A DNA stretch of 59,228 nt, taken from Belliella alkalica (lineage in GTDB: Bacteria; Bacteroidota; Bacteroidia; Cytophagales; Cyclobacteriaceae). The stretch covers positions 1 to 59,228 of the forward strand of contig NZ_JAKZGO010000022.1 of NCBI RefSeq assembly GCF_022549785.1, written 5' to 3'. The notes beneath the pieces are model-generated. The model saw only the letters and a program-made list of their open reading frames with translations, had not been told where the DNA came from and did not search any database. How positions within the stretch are numbered: the stretch's first letter is position 1; each line of letters begins with the position of its first letter. A program made the translations under genes and the position numbers. Below are positions 10,081 through 18,534 of this stretch, in pieces.

Positions 10081-11448
10081 CTAAATTACTTTCCAACTTC
10101 CTCCTCTATCTGATCCAATTCTTTTTATTTTACCTTCTTCTTTTAACTTATTTAAATTATACTCTACTCCCCGTCTTGTTAAACCAGTAGTTTTGCTTAA
10201 TTCTTTAATGGTTATTTTTGGGTTACTTGACATTTCTGTTAAAATCAATTCTATTGTTTTCTCCACAGTCTTCTCCACAGTCTTCTCCACAGTCTTCTCC
10301 ACAGCTCTGTGTAGAATTACTGTAAACATCCCATCTGTTTTAAATAGAGGTTCGGGAAGTTTTGCCTCCTTCATTCGATCTTTAATTCTACCTATTCCTG
10401 AACCAACTTGCTCTACCATTCGGATGCGTACAAACAGACCAAATATCAAGGGGTTCCGACTGTGACTTTTGGTTCCAAAGTCAGCCAATGAAATTGCACT
10501 GGTCAAGCCTCCAGGATTACTGATTTCCACTCGGTCTTGAAATAGTTCAATAGTGATTTTGGCACCTTTATCATAATAGTCTCTGTGGGAAAGTGCGTTG
10601 ATAATGGCTTCTTTTAAAGCTGTTTCGGGAATTTCCCAAATCTCTTTTCTAGGACCGCTACCTTCTATTTCATATCGAACATTGAGTTTGCCTTTAAGCC
10701 ATTGAATAGCAAGTTGATACTGATTTATTAATGGCCCGCCAAAAGTCTTGTCGTCAATAATTTGAGTTTTGTTATCTTTCTCAAAGGCAATGCAACGTAG
10801 CACGGCAGTTTCAATAAAATCCTCAGGGGCAGAACCAAAAAACAAAACACCTCCATTTTTAAAATTTCCATCTGCTAAAACCAGCCTTAAGTTTTGTATA
10901 ATTTGTTCCTGAGTGATAGTTTTTGACAATCCACTTTGTAGCCTAAATTCTTCAAACCATTTATGATCTATATCACTTTGAAGATTAAAACCAGAACAAG
11001 GAGCTTCATCAAAATAGATGCGATCCGATTGCTGAAAGAAATCGCGCATTTGTTCTACAGAGGTGAGCTTTTGTGTATTAGGACCTTGTCTTACATATAT
11101 TGCTCCGGATAGCACATAAGGTTTTTGTGAACCACTGTTTACTTCAATGACCCAAACTGTTTTTCCTTCTATAATAACAGGATAGAAGTCTGTAGTTAGA
11201 TGGGGATTGATCTCATTGATCGAATTTTGGATAGAAGATCGTTTTGCGTTATCAATGTCAACTCCATGAATGACATTATCATCTCCAACGCCTATCAACA
11301 AAACACCTCCAGCTGCATTGGCAAATGCACAAATCTCCTCAGTTATTTCTTTCAATTTGTTAGGTACGCGTATTTTAAACTCTGCGTTGTAACCTTCACC
11401 AGATTGGATGATACTTTGAATAGAGGAAGATGTAAGTTTGGTTTTCAT
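10081..11448 (-). CDS. AlbA_2 (Schlafen-like) DNA-binding domain / RecG-like regulator
   Basis: The 455-residue protein starts with the AlbA_2 domain (GYNAEFKIR, EITEEICAFANAAGGVLLIGVGDD, then VIHGVDID). The middle matches the C-terminal RecG-like ATPase fold often annotated HATPase_c_4 (ALKEAIINALSHRDY, then IEISNPGGL-type and GSGIGRIKDRM). A run of TVEK repeats (about residues 382-398) joins it to a winged-helix domain (TIKELSKTTGLTRRGVEYNL). Such proteins are called putative transcriptional regulators or RecG-related helicases, but no helicase motif is visible. The gene is isolated and reads away from the next relic. Confidence 0.85.
   Translation of the reverse strand: MKTKLTSSSIQSIIQSGEGYNAEFKIRVPNKLKEITEEICAFANAAGGVLLIGVGDDNVIHGVDIDNAKRSSIQNSINEINPHLTTDFYPVIIEGKTVWVIEVNSGSQKPYVLSGAIYVRQGPNTQKLTSVEQMRDFFQQSDRIYFDEAPCSGFNLQSDIDHKWFEEFRLQSGLSKTITQEQIIQNLRLVLADGNFKNGGVLFFGSAPEDFIETAVLRCIAFEKDNKTQIIDDKTFGGPLINQYQLAIQWLKGKLNVRYEIEGSGPRKEIWEIPETALKEAIINALSHRDYYDKGAKITIELFQDRVEISNPGGLTSAISLADFGTKSHSRNPLIFGLFVRIRMVEQVGSGIGRIKDRMKEAKLPEPLFKTDGMFTVILHRAVEKTVEKTVEKTVEKTIELILTEMSSNPKITIKELSKTTGLTRRGVEYNLNKLKEEGKIKRIGSDRGGSWKVI
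10261..10304 (-). repeat. 12-bp tandem repeat inside the AlbA_2 gene
   Basis: Three full copies plus a partial copy of the 12-base unit ctccacagtctt encode the VEKT repeats that link the ATPase-like and winged-helix domains. The unit is a multiple of three, so changes in copy number would alter linker length without breaking the frame. Confidence 0.85.
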
Positions 11449-11664
11449 TTAAAATAAATAAATCTTTTATGGATACAATTTACTTTTGTCCGAGATCAAA
11501 ATTATTCAGAATAATTTAATCTGAGAAAAATACAAAATGAAAGATGGGAAGCTTTTGGGGCTATCCCATATTTTTTTATTGTTGTTTCCACCAAGAAAAA
11601 ACAATATGAAGTAAGTTAAGAATAATTTTTTATCCTGACACCCTATCATTGCCTAGCTTTTAAA

Positions 11665-11901
11665 AATGATTCCCAAAATGCTATTTCCGAAACATCGTTT
11701 CGGAATTTTGATTTGAGTTGGTCACACTACTTGAAACTCATTCAAATTGATGATGAAAACCAGCTTAAATTCTATGATATTGAATCGTACAATTACAATT
11801 GGAGCGTAAGAAAATTGCAACATCATGACAAGGACAATCAGACCATATTCAAGCTTATCGACAAGATGCTCACCAACAAAAAAATCAAAGACTTCTTCTA
11901 G
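11665..11901 (+). pseudogene. Relic of a DUF1016/YhcG-family gene
   Basis: An open segment of 78 residues contains the family signature LSWSHYLKLIQIDDENQLKF followed by NWSVRKLQ, which matches the SWSHY...NWSVREL region of DUF1016 N-terminal domains. There is no normal start and no nuclease domain. It is a fragment of a second family member, unlike the intact gene at 302-1285. Confidence 0.65.
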
Positions 11902-11969
11902 AAAAATGTAGCTGAACTGTAAGCAAAAAACCCGGACTTGGCGGTCTTTTTAATAACTAGCTGTAATTT

Positions 11970-12164
11970 TTAGGATGTTAACCATATAATCAGCTCCCTT
12001 ATGAACGTTATAAATCCTACTGTGATTAACGAATAGATAAACAGGTTTCTTCCAATCTTATATTCAGAATTAAACTTATGAATACCTACTTTATCTCTCC
12101 TGATGATCCGAAAGTAGAGATATACACCCAAAATGAAAATTAATAACCCTATAAAAATCATCAT
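11970..12164 (-). CDS. Small two-helix membrane protein
   Basis: This 64-residue product has two hydrophobic segments (MMIFIGLLIFILGVYLYF and NLFIYSLITVGFITFI) separated by a basic loop (RIIRRDKVGIHKF). A purine-rich stretch (ggggataaag) precedes the ATG. No family was recognised. It could be a genuine small inner-membrane protein or the end of a decayed gene. Confidence 0.4.
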   Translation of the reverse strand: MMIFIGLLIFILGVYLYFRIIRRDKVGIHKFNSEYKIGRNLFIYSLITVGFITFIRELIIWLTS

Positions 12165-12380
12165 TCTTTATCCCCAGCTTATTTTTTGTTCGTCCTATTA
12201 TTCTAAATTCATCATATATAATAGGGTTCCTATCTATATCCCTCGCATTCATAATCTTCAGAACATCCAATTTACTTATTAGTCTGTATATCTGAATCTT
12301 AAAGATTTACCAAGAAGCCCCAACTAATCCACAGATCGCAGTTATGAAATTCTTTATTACTAACTCCTCTTTTTCAAAAA

Positions 12381-12989
12381 TTAATCATGCAGATTAAATA
12401 ATCTTTCTTCTAAAATTTCATCATTAATGTTGAATAAAGTTTTGTTTTCAATTTTAAAGTTGGTAATGATTTTTTGAAATATAGTGGTATAGTATTCTTC
12501 TTTACTTCTAGGGACTTTTAAAGCAATTTCATATAAATGTTTATTGTACTCTATAACCATAGAGTATGTAAAATACTGGTGACCATTTATTTGCGTGTAA
12601 TATTCCCCGTAAAAGGAAGTTTTGTCAATAAACTTTAACTCATTCAATGTGTATCCCTCAAAAAGCTCTTCATCATCACTATTAACTAGCAGATCTACCA
12701 TTTCATTTAAATAAGCTTTTGCATTCACATTGTCTTTGAGCACATCATATTTTAAAATGGCAAAGTATGTCTGTTTGTCATTGTTGTCTAAATATGCAAA
12801 AAAGTAAGCATTATCTTGCTCAATTGGAATCCAATCTTTAGGTAAACATATTTCATCTTTTGTTATCTCTTTACATACCCAATTGCTTTTATCCAGTGTA
12901 TTGATACTATCCTCTTCTTTTTGTCGTAAATTACAACCAAATAGAAGGCATAGGGAAAATGCTAATAACCAATAGTGTTTTTTTATCAT
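12381..12989 (-). CDS. Hypothetical lipoprotein
   Basis: The 202-residue protein has a lipoprotein signal (WLLAFSLCLLFGC). The mature part has features seen in PsbP/DUF-type small lipoproteins of Bacteroidota: an early CLPKDW segment, a YFAYLDNNDKQTYFAILKYD strand pair and a YEIALKVPRSKEEYYTTIFQ segment followed by an ITNFKIENK ending. No function can be given. It is preceded on the same strand by a short fragment whose stop lies 4 bases before this gene's start. Confidence 0.7.
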   Translation of the reverse strand: MIKKHYWLLAFSLCLLFGCNLRQKEEDSINTLDKSNWVCKEITKDEICLPKDWIPIEQDNAYFFAYLDNNDKQTYFAILKYDVLKDNVNAKAYLNEMVDLLVNSDDEELFEGYTLNELKFIDKTSFYGEYYTQINGHQYFTYSMVIEYNKHLYEIALKVPRSKEEYYTTIFQKIITNFKIENKTLFNINDEILEERLFNLHD

Positions 12990-12993
12990 CTTT

Positions 12994-13194
12994 TTATTTT
13001 TCTGAAATAGTTATATCTAGCTTTATTCCAAACGAGAAACTTGAACTATTAGAGTTTTTCGTGAATCCAGTTTTCAAACCTGCATCTGTCTTACTTACAG
13101 ATGTATTACTCGTTTTAGAAATGGATATGCCTAAGCCTGCTTTTTCAACCGAAAGTTTAATCCTTTGGATACTACTACCATATTTCAAATTCAA
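12994..13194 (-). pseudogene. Short fragment of unknown protein upstream of the lipoprotein
   Basis: The frame is open for 66 residues but has only a TTG start; 15 more codons upstream it meets a stop. The composition is rich in Ser, Lys and Thr with alternating strands (AGLGISISKTSNTSVSKTDA, then SSSFSFGIKLDITISEK), like the C-terminal end of a beta-rich secreted protein. It is probably a 3' remnant or a very small gene. Confidence 0.3.
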
Positions 13195-13350
13195 GCTTTT
13201 TGAGGCTGAAGATTTAAAAACAGCATATTAAATAGGGACACAACCTTCTACTTTCAAATTTTAGATATTTAATAGAAAATTCTTGAGAAACGTGAAAGTA
13301 ATCCGAAGACTAAACTCTACCTTTTCTTGTGTGTCAGGCATGGAAATGCT

Positions 13351-14253
13351 TCATTTCAAAAATATCACCTCTATCGCAGGATGGAATGACTCCGAATGAA
13401 AAACCCCAATAGCACCTCCTTTATCATAAAACCCTATATCAATATCCTTACTTGTTCGCTGATTAACAATAGCAAATTTTGACTTTGGTTGCTCTTCAAG
13501 CAAATCAAAGACAATAAACAAATCGGATGCCCTAGATGGAACTTGCACAGGTTCACTGAATTTGATTTGCTGCCATCCTGGTTTAGCCACAGCAACTATT
13601 TTTGAACTTGGAAGCAAATCTGTAAAATCATCAATGGAATTTCGCTTGCCTGAAATAATGCGTTGTGGAGCTTTCGGAACTAGTATTCTCAGAGATATCT
13701 CAACTTGTTTTTCTAGAATTTTCGAGACATAAAATTTGATTTCATCCAAAACCAGTGATTTTCTCTTTGGAACCTTGACCCGAATTGTGTACCTATAATA
13801 CACTCCTTCAAGTCCATCATGAGATTCAATTGGTTTATCTACCTCAAATTCCTGAGCAGATGAATCACCGATTTTTAATTCGCTCAAATGGGAAGAATTG
13901 ATAATCACTTCAGGAAGTTCATACTCCTTTGCCTTTAAAAAGAGCGTATCCTTAGACATCACTTGCTGAATGGAAATCAGGGTGTCATTAATCCCATATC
14001 CCGATATATTAAAGGATGTTTTTTCTGCAGTTTGTGCTTGCGGGAATTCAAATTTCCCTTTGATATCAGTAAAAAAAGCTTGTTTACCATCATCAGATAG
14101 TACACGAAGATAGGACAAGGGAACTTTATCATCAATTGAATAGATAAATCTCACCGTTCGGTCTTGCGCACTTATCTTAAAAGAAAACAGAAGAAGTGGA
14201 ACAAACAGCCACTTACTAATCGATAAAATATGAGACGATAATTCGCTTTTCAT
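13351..14253 (-). CDS. Secreted protein with carboxypeptidase-regulatory-like N-terminal domain
   Basis: A signal peptide (LFVPLLLFSFKISAQ) leads into a domain resembling CarboxypepD_reg/peptidase associated repeats (VPLSYLRVLSDDGKQAFFTD, KGKFEFP). A linker with LPEVIINSS is reminiscent of the sequence that precedes plug domains in Bacteroidota receptors. No barrel follows; the remaining 170 residues are beta-rich with no recognised family. It is probably periplasmic or surface-exposed. Function unknown. Confidence 0.65.
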   Translation of the reverse strand: MKSELSSHILSISKWLFVPLLLFSFKISAQDRTVRFIYSIDDKVPLSYLRVLSDDGKQAFFTDIKGKFEFPQAQTAEKTSFNISGYGINDTLISIQQVMSKDTLFLKAKEYELPEVIINSSHLSELKIGDSSAQEFEVDKPIESHDGLEGVYYRYTIRVKVPKRKSLVLDEIKFYVSKILEKQVEISLRILVPKAPQRIISGKRNSIDDFTDLLPSSKIVAVAKPGWQQIKFSEPVQVPSRASDLFIVFDLLEEQPKSKFAIVNQRTSKDIDIGFYDKGGAIGVFHSESFHPAIEVIFLK

Positions 14254-14365
14254 TATTGATTTCAGTTAATTGAAGTATGGATGGATTTAACTTCATTATC
14301 AAATTCACATAGAAGTATTACATATGGATTTTTTCAGGTTTCAAGCCCCAAAGAAAGAAAACATC

Positions 14366-14818
14366 TTAATGGCTTAGAAAATTGTTTAGAGCAGGAAACG
14401 CTGTTTCTATCCTTCTGCTAGTTAAATTTGGAACGCTTCCATATTCCAAACCAACACCCAAATAAGCCTTAAGCTGACTTTTTTGTGCTTTGTCAATTCC
14501 CGATATTGATTGTATATATTTCGTTTCACCAACCTTTGTAATCAACTCGACCAAGACAGCTCCATGGTCATAGCCAGAAGCATCACCGAAATTCAATTCA
14601 GACAATTCTTTGATTGATTTTTCATCTAAATTTATAGCTTTCGCTAACATCCCACAATAATCTATTGACCTTTCCTTTGCTGAAACTTGTAATGTTTCAC
14701 TCATATAAATGCCAGAGTTTTTACACATATTATTACAAGAAAACACCAAACAAGCGACCGTAAAAACGCATATCTTGCTTATGTAAATCCTACAGGTATT
14801 TATTGTTTTAGAAATCAC
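14366..14818 (-). CDS. Hypothetical lipoprotein
   Basis: A GTG start gives 150 residues with a lipoprotein signal ending in CLVFSC. The mature part is helical (SIDYCGMLAKAINLDEKSIK, then VLVELITKVGETKYI) and has a C-terminal GLEYGS segment. I recognise no family. It forms part of a run of minus-strand accessory genes between 12.4 and 15.2 kb. Confidence 0.55.
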   Translation of the reverse strand: MISKTINTCRIYISKICVFTVACLVFSCNNMCKNSGIYMSETLQVSAKERSIDYCGMLAKAINLDEKSIKELSELNFGDASGYDHGAVLVELITKVGETKYIQSISGIDKAQKSQLKAYLGVGLEYGSVPNLTSRRIETAFPALNNFLSH

Positions 14819-14922
14819 TTTGAAAATTTTAAAGGGACAATATTCAGCGATAATTTACAATGATTTTCACAACAAATTACCTTTGAAAAAAAGTGTAAGC
14901 CAAATCCATGGAATATTTATTT

Positions 14923-15186
14923 TTACCAACCTATTTCCCGAAATTTATCCATCAATTTTTGATATTTTTCTCCTTCATGATTTAAATTGTAAGACAGATC
15001 AAATCCTTCCAAAACATACTTTTCTTGGATTGTTTGCGACATAACCTCAGCATCCTCATCACTAATTGACGAAAGAAAGCTACCATCACTGACCTTTTGC
15101 CATTGCACTTTATTATTAAAGCTTTGAAGTATGGAATTAACAATATCAAATTCCTTTTTTTCTAAAATGATTCTGTTTGTTTCCAA
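14923..15186 (-). CDS. Small hypothetical protein
   Basis: The 87-residue product starts with TTG; the frame closes six codons further upstream and no ATG is available. It is hydrophilic and helical (EKKEFDIVNSILQSF, EDAEVMSQTIQEKYV) and resembles the small antitoxin-like or immunity-like proteins often found in accessory regions. That likeness is only in size and composition. Coding bias looks natural. Confidence 0.45.
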   Translation of the reverse strand: METNRIILEKKEFDIVNSILQSFNNKVQWQKVSDGSFLSSISDEDAEVMSQTIQEKYVLEGFDLSYNLNHEGEKYQKLMDKFREIGW

Positions 15187-15294
15187 AGTGTATAGCTGTT
15201 TTGAGAGTTAAGGCATTTATAAAAATAGGGAATTTCGAGTATAAAAACTTTATCTTCCCATAAAGCACAATAAAAAAATGACCAAAAAGAGAGG

Positions 15295-15765
15295 TCATAT
15301 CAACCCCTCGTCTGCAAATGAATAGTAGCTTTCTGCTGTCAGGATTATATGATCTAAGACAGTTATGTCAAAGAGTTTGCAGGCCTCTTTTACCTTTCCT
15401 GTCAACCTTCTATCTTGTTCTGAACTTTTCAAGTTCCCAGAAGGATGGTTATGTGAAAGTATCAAGCCAGCACAGTTCCCTTTGATCGCAGCTGCCATCA
15501 ACAGTTTGATATCCACGGTTACACAGCTTGTGCCTCCTTTTGCAATGTTGCAGATTCCAATCACCTTGTTGCACCTGCTTACCAGCATCACCTTGAATTC
15601 CTCTATAAACCCAAGGTTATCTTCATCCCAGTTTTCACGAAGCAACCGACTTGCATCCTGTGAACTGTTGATTTTAGGCATTAATGAAGGTTTTACCTTG
15701 TGGCTGTAGGACAGTTTGATTTCTGCCACTTGATTGTCCTGAAAATTTCTGATTACCCTTTCCAT
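15295..15765 (-). CDS. RadC-like JAB/JAMM-domain protein
   Basis: The JAB domain is complete, with the metal motif SHNHPSGNLKSSEQD (HxH...D) and the upstream Glu-containing strand EEFKVMLVSRCNKV. RadC-like proteins without the N-terminal helix-hairpin-helix domain are typical of conjugative and mobilizable elements of Bacteroidota. The frame is open to 15822, but the ATG at 15765 (MERVIRNFQDNQVAEIKLSY) gives the family's usual start. It marks the left part of the mobilization module and reads away from the mob genes. Confidence 0.85.
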   Translation of the reverse strand: MERVIRNFQDNQVAEIKLSYSHKVKPSLMPKINSSQDASRLLRENWDEDNLGFIEEFKVMLVSRCNKVIGICNIAKGGTSCVTVDIKLLMAAAIKGNCAGLILSHNHPSGNLKSSEQDRRLTGKVKEACKLFDITVLDHIILTAESYYSFADEGLI

Positions 15766-16302
15766 AACATGTTCATTTAAGTTTTGAATTTGATTATGGT
15801 GCGGCATCAGCCTTTTTGCCAATCAAGACCAAGAGGCAAAGGAATAAATGAAGGGATGGTGGGAAGCCAGGTGTTTATGCCGGAAGCTCTTGGGCGCTAC
15901 AGCAGGCAAAAGGCTAAATTTGTACTGTAATGGAATTTCAAAAAATCATGATTTTGATTTTTGTTTAATTGTCGGTATTTAAGGGGATTTCAAATACTTT
16001 GGGAAAATTGGATTAGAGCGAAAAATATAGGGGTAGAAGGCCTTGAAAATCAACTTTCTAGTATCAACCTCGATCCCTGTTCATTTAAAACCATACAAAA
16101 AGTGAAACATTTACAAACATCAGATTTTACTATAGGTGCAATCTTTATTGTTTTTTTCCTTGATTTGGGTGTTTGCTTACAAAATGTTTTAAACTTGGAT
16201 ACGCCATTTTAAAGTCGTCAGCCTATCATGGATCGTTTTTATTATCAGTAGAATTTAGTTTTTATCTGAGTTATCCCAAGTTGGAAAGTTAAATACTTTT
16301 TT

Positions 16303-16338
16303 AAATGTCAGGTTTTTGAACTGTAAAACTTGACATTT
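16303..16338. repeat. Inverted repeat upstream of mob genes, candidate oriT or operator
   Basis: Arms aaatgtcaggtttt (16303-16316) and aaaacttgacattt (16325-16338) pair with one mismatch around an 8-base loop. This size is typical of protein-binding palindromes and of the repeats beside relaxase nick sites. Confidence 0.5.
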
Positions 16339-16339
16339 T

Positions 16340-16356
16340 GATAGTTATCAACTATC
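16340..16356. repeat. Second palindrome next to the first
   Basis: gatagtt and aactatc pair perfectly around atc. It begins one base after the larger inverted repeat, so the two may form one regulatory or transfer-origin site. Confidence 0.45.
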
Positions 16357-16488
16357 TACTTTGCTCCGTTTTTCCAAACTCCAAAATCATTTTTGAAAAA
16401 GGCTTTTTCCCCCCACCTTCAGTTGCAATACTGAAATAATTCATTTTCTGTTTCCAAAATTTATATCCAACCAAACTAAACAATCACC

Positions 16489-16710
16489 ATGGAAACGGTA
16501 AGAATAAATCCACATACTGAAAACATCGTCAATTTTTATCCAACGATTGGACAGGTAAGGTCATTCTTTTGTGAAAGAAATGTCCCCTTAGAAGAAGCAG
16601 AACTGTTTTTTTACTTCCACGAATCAATAGGGTGGAGGACAGACAGAGGAACACCAATTTTAGATTGGAAACCTTTAGCCAAAAAGTGGATAGGAAACCT
16701 TGGATACTGA
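16489..16710 (+). CDS. Small DNA-replication-associated protein (DnaD/primase C-terminal-like)
   Basis: This 73-residue protein follows the pattern of the short C-terminal domain in plasmid and phage replication proteins: P.I..V..FF.ERNVPLEEAELFF, YFHES.GW and a terminal W.PLAKKWIGN. It has a clean ATG and natural composition. It precedes the MobC-like gene, as often seen in small Bacteroidota mobilizable elements. The exact role is unknown. Confidence 0.6.
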   Translation: METVRINPHTENIVNFYPTIGQVRSFFCERNVPLEEAELFFYFHESIGWRTDRGTPILDWKPLAKKWIGNLGY

Positions 16711-16823
16711 TGTTTTAAAGAGGGTTCTAGTTAAAGCAAAATCTTAGAATCCTGTATGGCCAAAACCCAACTCAGTTCGAGATGACAGTTAGAAAGACCT
16801 TAAATCACAAACACAAATACATA

Positions 16824-17219
16824 ATGCCTGAAAACAAAATCAACAACCTGACCAGAAGGGTAGAAAGCAGAATCTCAGAACGCAAGTTTCAAGAATTGCT
16901 GACTATACTTTCCCAGTCCCAGAACCAGACGATGAGCAGCCTTATAAGAGATATATTATGCAAACAGAAACTGGTGGTTACCACCTACGACAAAAGCTTG
17001 GATGTGTTTCTTGAAAAACTTTCCCTGATCCACCAGGAAATCAATGCCATCGGTGTCAACGCCAATCAGGTAGTAAGGGTATTTCACAAAACAGGAGACC
17101 TTTCAAAAAAATTGGCTTTGGCTAAGAAGTTAGCAAATAACCTCATCGAGGTGTTAAAGAAGCAGGAACAGCTCAAAAATACAGTTAGCCCACTTCTGGA
17201 CAAATGGTTGCAAAAATAA
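16824..17219 (+). CDS. MobC-like mobilization accessory protein
   Basis: The ATG at 16824 gives 131 residues; an ATG at 16782 would add 14. An N-terminal ribbon-helix-helix-like region (TRRVESRISERKFQELLTIL, then SLIRDIL) is followed by the family's INAIGVNANQVVRVFHKTGD motif and a helical end. Such proteins bind the transfer origin and help the relaxase. It overlaps the relaxase start by 16 bases, which indicates translational coupling. Confidence 0.8.
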   Translation: MPENKINNLTRRVESRISERKFQELLTILSQSQNQTMSSLIRDILCKQKLVVTTYDKSLDVFLEKLSLIHQEINAIGVNANQVVRVFHKTGDLSKKLALAKKLANNLIEVLKKQEQLKNTVSPLLDKWLQK

Positions 17220-18529
17220 CCACAGGCAAAGAAATCAGGGGCTTGATTCTCTACAATGAATCAAAGGTACAAAACAGGAATGCTGCCCTTATCCATGGAC
17301 AGGGGTTTCTGGGAAGTATCCATAAATTGTCTGCCAATGAAAAACTGGCAAGATTCCAAAAGCGTTTTGCACTCAACAAAAGGGTGAAAACAAATACGCT
17401 GCATATTTCCCTTAATTTTTCAAAAAAAGATCAGCTTGATGATGAATTGTTGAGCTTCATCGCAAAAGACTATATGGATAGGATCGGCTTTGGAAAACAG
17501 CCGTTTCTGGTTTATAGGCACGATGATACAGACCATCCCCATATCCATATTGTTTCCACCAATATTGATCAAAATGGGAAAAGACTGGAAACCCATAACC
17601 TTGGAAAGGGAGCCTCAGAAAATGCCCGAAGGGAAATTGAGGAAAGCCTAGGACTCGTAAGGGCAGAAAGCCAACAAAAAGATTACTTGATTTACAGACC
17701 ACTGGAGAAAGCCCAATATGGCAAGGCTGAAACAAAAGCTTTGGTAGGAAATATTGTAACGGAGGTCTTGCGCAGTTACCATTTTGATTCCTTTCCAGAG
17801 TTCAAGGCGGCATTGGCACAGTTCAATATATCTGCTTCCAAAGTAAATGCTTCAGGAAAGGAATTTCATGGAAATGGATTGGTGTATTCCATAACAGACA
17901 AACAAGGCAAGCCTGTGAGTGTCCCAATCAAATCCAGCAGTCTTTACAGCAAACCAACCTATTCTAAAATATTGAAAAAAGCATCCTTCAATAAGGACAA
18001 GGTTGACAGAGCCAAAGTAAAAGCCAAACAAGATTTGATTTATAGGATCATTGAAGTACAAAAATCGATGGGCTTAGAATTTGGTGAAAAAGGCAAACTT
18101 GATTTGTTTTTGGAAAACCTGAAAAGAAGTGGGATATACCTTCATTTGGTTTTCAACAAAAATGGAAGGCTCTATGGCTGCACTTATGTGGACAATATTG
18201 AAAGAAGGGTCTATAAAGGATCTGTCTTGGGGAAAGCTTTTGGTGCAAATGGATTGGCAAAAACTTTTGCTCTGATTGACAATGATAACCCAAAAAATCA
18301 ATTGCTTATCCAAAAGACCAAATGTGAAGAAACCGTAAGCAAAACAGAGAAGGCTAATTCTGAAGAGGATCTTGGAGCTAAAGCTGACACCAACCTAAAA
18401 CCTTTTGGCCTATCGGAGATGGTTGGCTTTTTCATGGATATTTTAACTCCCGATTATGGCACCACACATGGCAATGACCCAGGGGATTTGAAAAAGAAAA
18501 GGAAGAAAAAAAGAAAAGACGGACAGTAG
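17204..18529 (+). CDS. Relaxase/mobilization nuclease
   Basis: The 441-residue protein has the relaxase N-terminal domain. The metal-binding histidine triad is in YRHDDTDHPHIHIVSTN (about residues 103-119), and a conserved start MVAKITTGKEIRGLILYNE is followed by NTLHISLNFS. Relaxases nick one strand at oriT and stay bound to the 5' end. The C-terminal half contains a basic region ending in KKKRKKKRK. The gene overlaps mobC and is followed six bases later by the coupling protein, so the three form one operon. Confidence 0.9.
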   Translation: MVAKITTGKEIRGLILYNESKVQNRNAALIHGQGFLGSIHKLSANEKLARFQKRFALNKRVKTNTLHISLNFSKKDQLDDELLSFIAKDYMDRIGFGKQPFLVYRHDDTDHPHIHIVSTNIDQNGKRLETHNLGKGASENARREIEESLGLVRAESQQKDYLIYRPLEKAQYGKAETKALVGNIVTEVLRSYHFDSFPEFKAALAQFNISASKVNASGKEFHGNGLVYSITDKQGKPVSVPIKSSSLYSKPTYSKILKKASFNKDKVDRAKVKAKQDLIYRIIEVQKSMGLEFGEKGKLDLFLENLKRSGIYLHLVFNKNGRLYGCTYVDNIERRVYKGSVLGKAFGANGLAKTFALIDNDNPKNQLLIQKTKCEETVSKTEKANSEEDLGAKADTNLKPFGLSEMVGFFMDILTPDYGTTHGNDPGDLKKKRKKKRKDGQ

Positions 18530-18534
18530 CGGAT

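Larger units (their letters stand above)
15766..16488. other. Non-coding leader region of the mobilization module
   Basis: The stretch lies between the divergent RadC-like and small replication-associated genes. An 83-codon open frame (15961-16212) has no protein-like character. The notable content is a pair of adjacent inverted repeats at 16303-16356, annotated separately. A transfer or mobilization origin would be expected somewhere near the relaxase operon, and this is the largest suitable gap. Confidence 0.5.

Noticed and set aside
10261-10304. Short regular repeats considered as a CRISPR array
   Set aside because: Units are contiguous with no spacers and are in frame inside a protein gene.
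15961-16212. 83-codon open frame before the mob operon
   Set aside because: Composition and lack of any motif suggest chance; it lies in an otherwise non-coding AT-rich leader.
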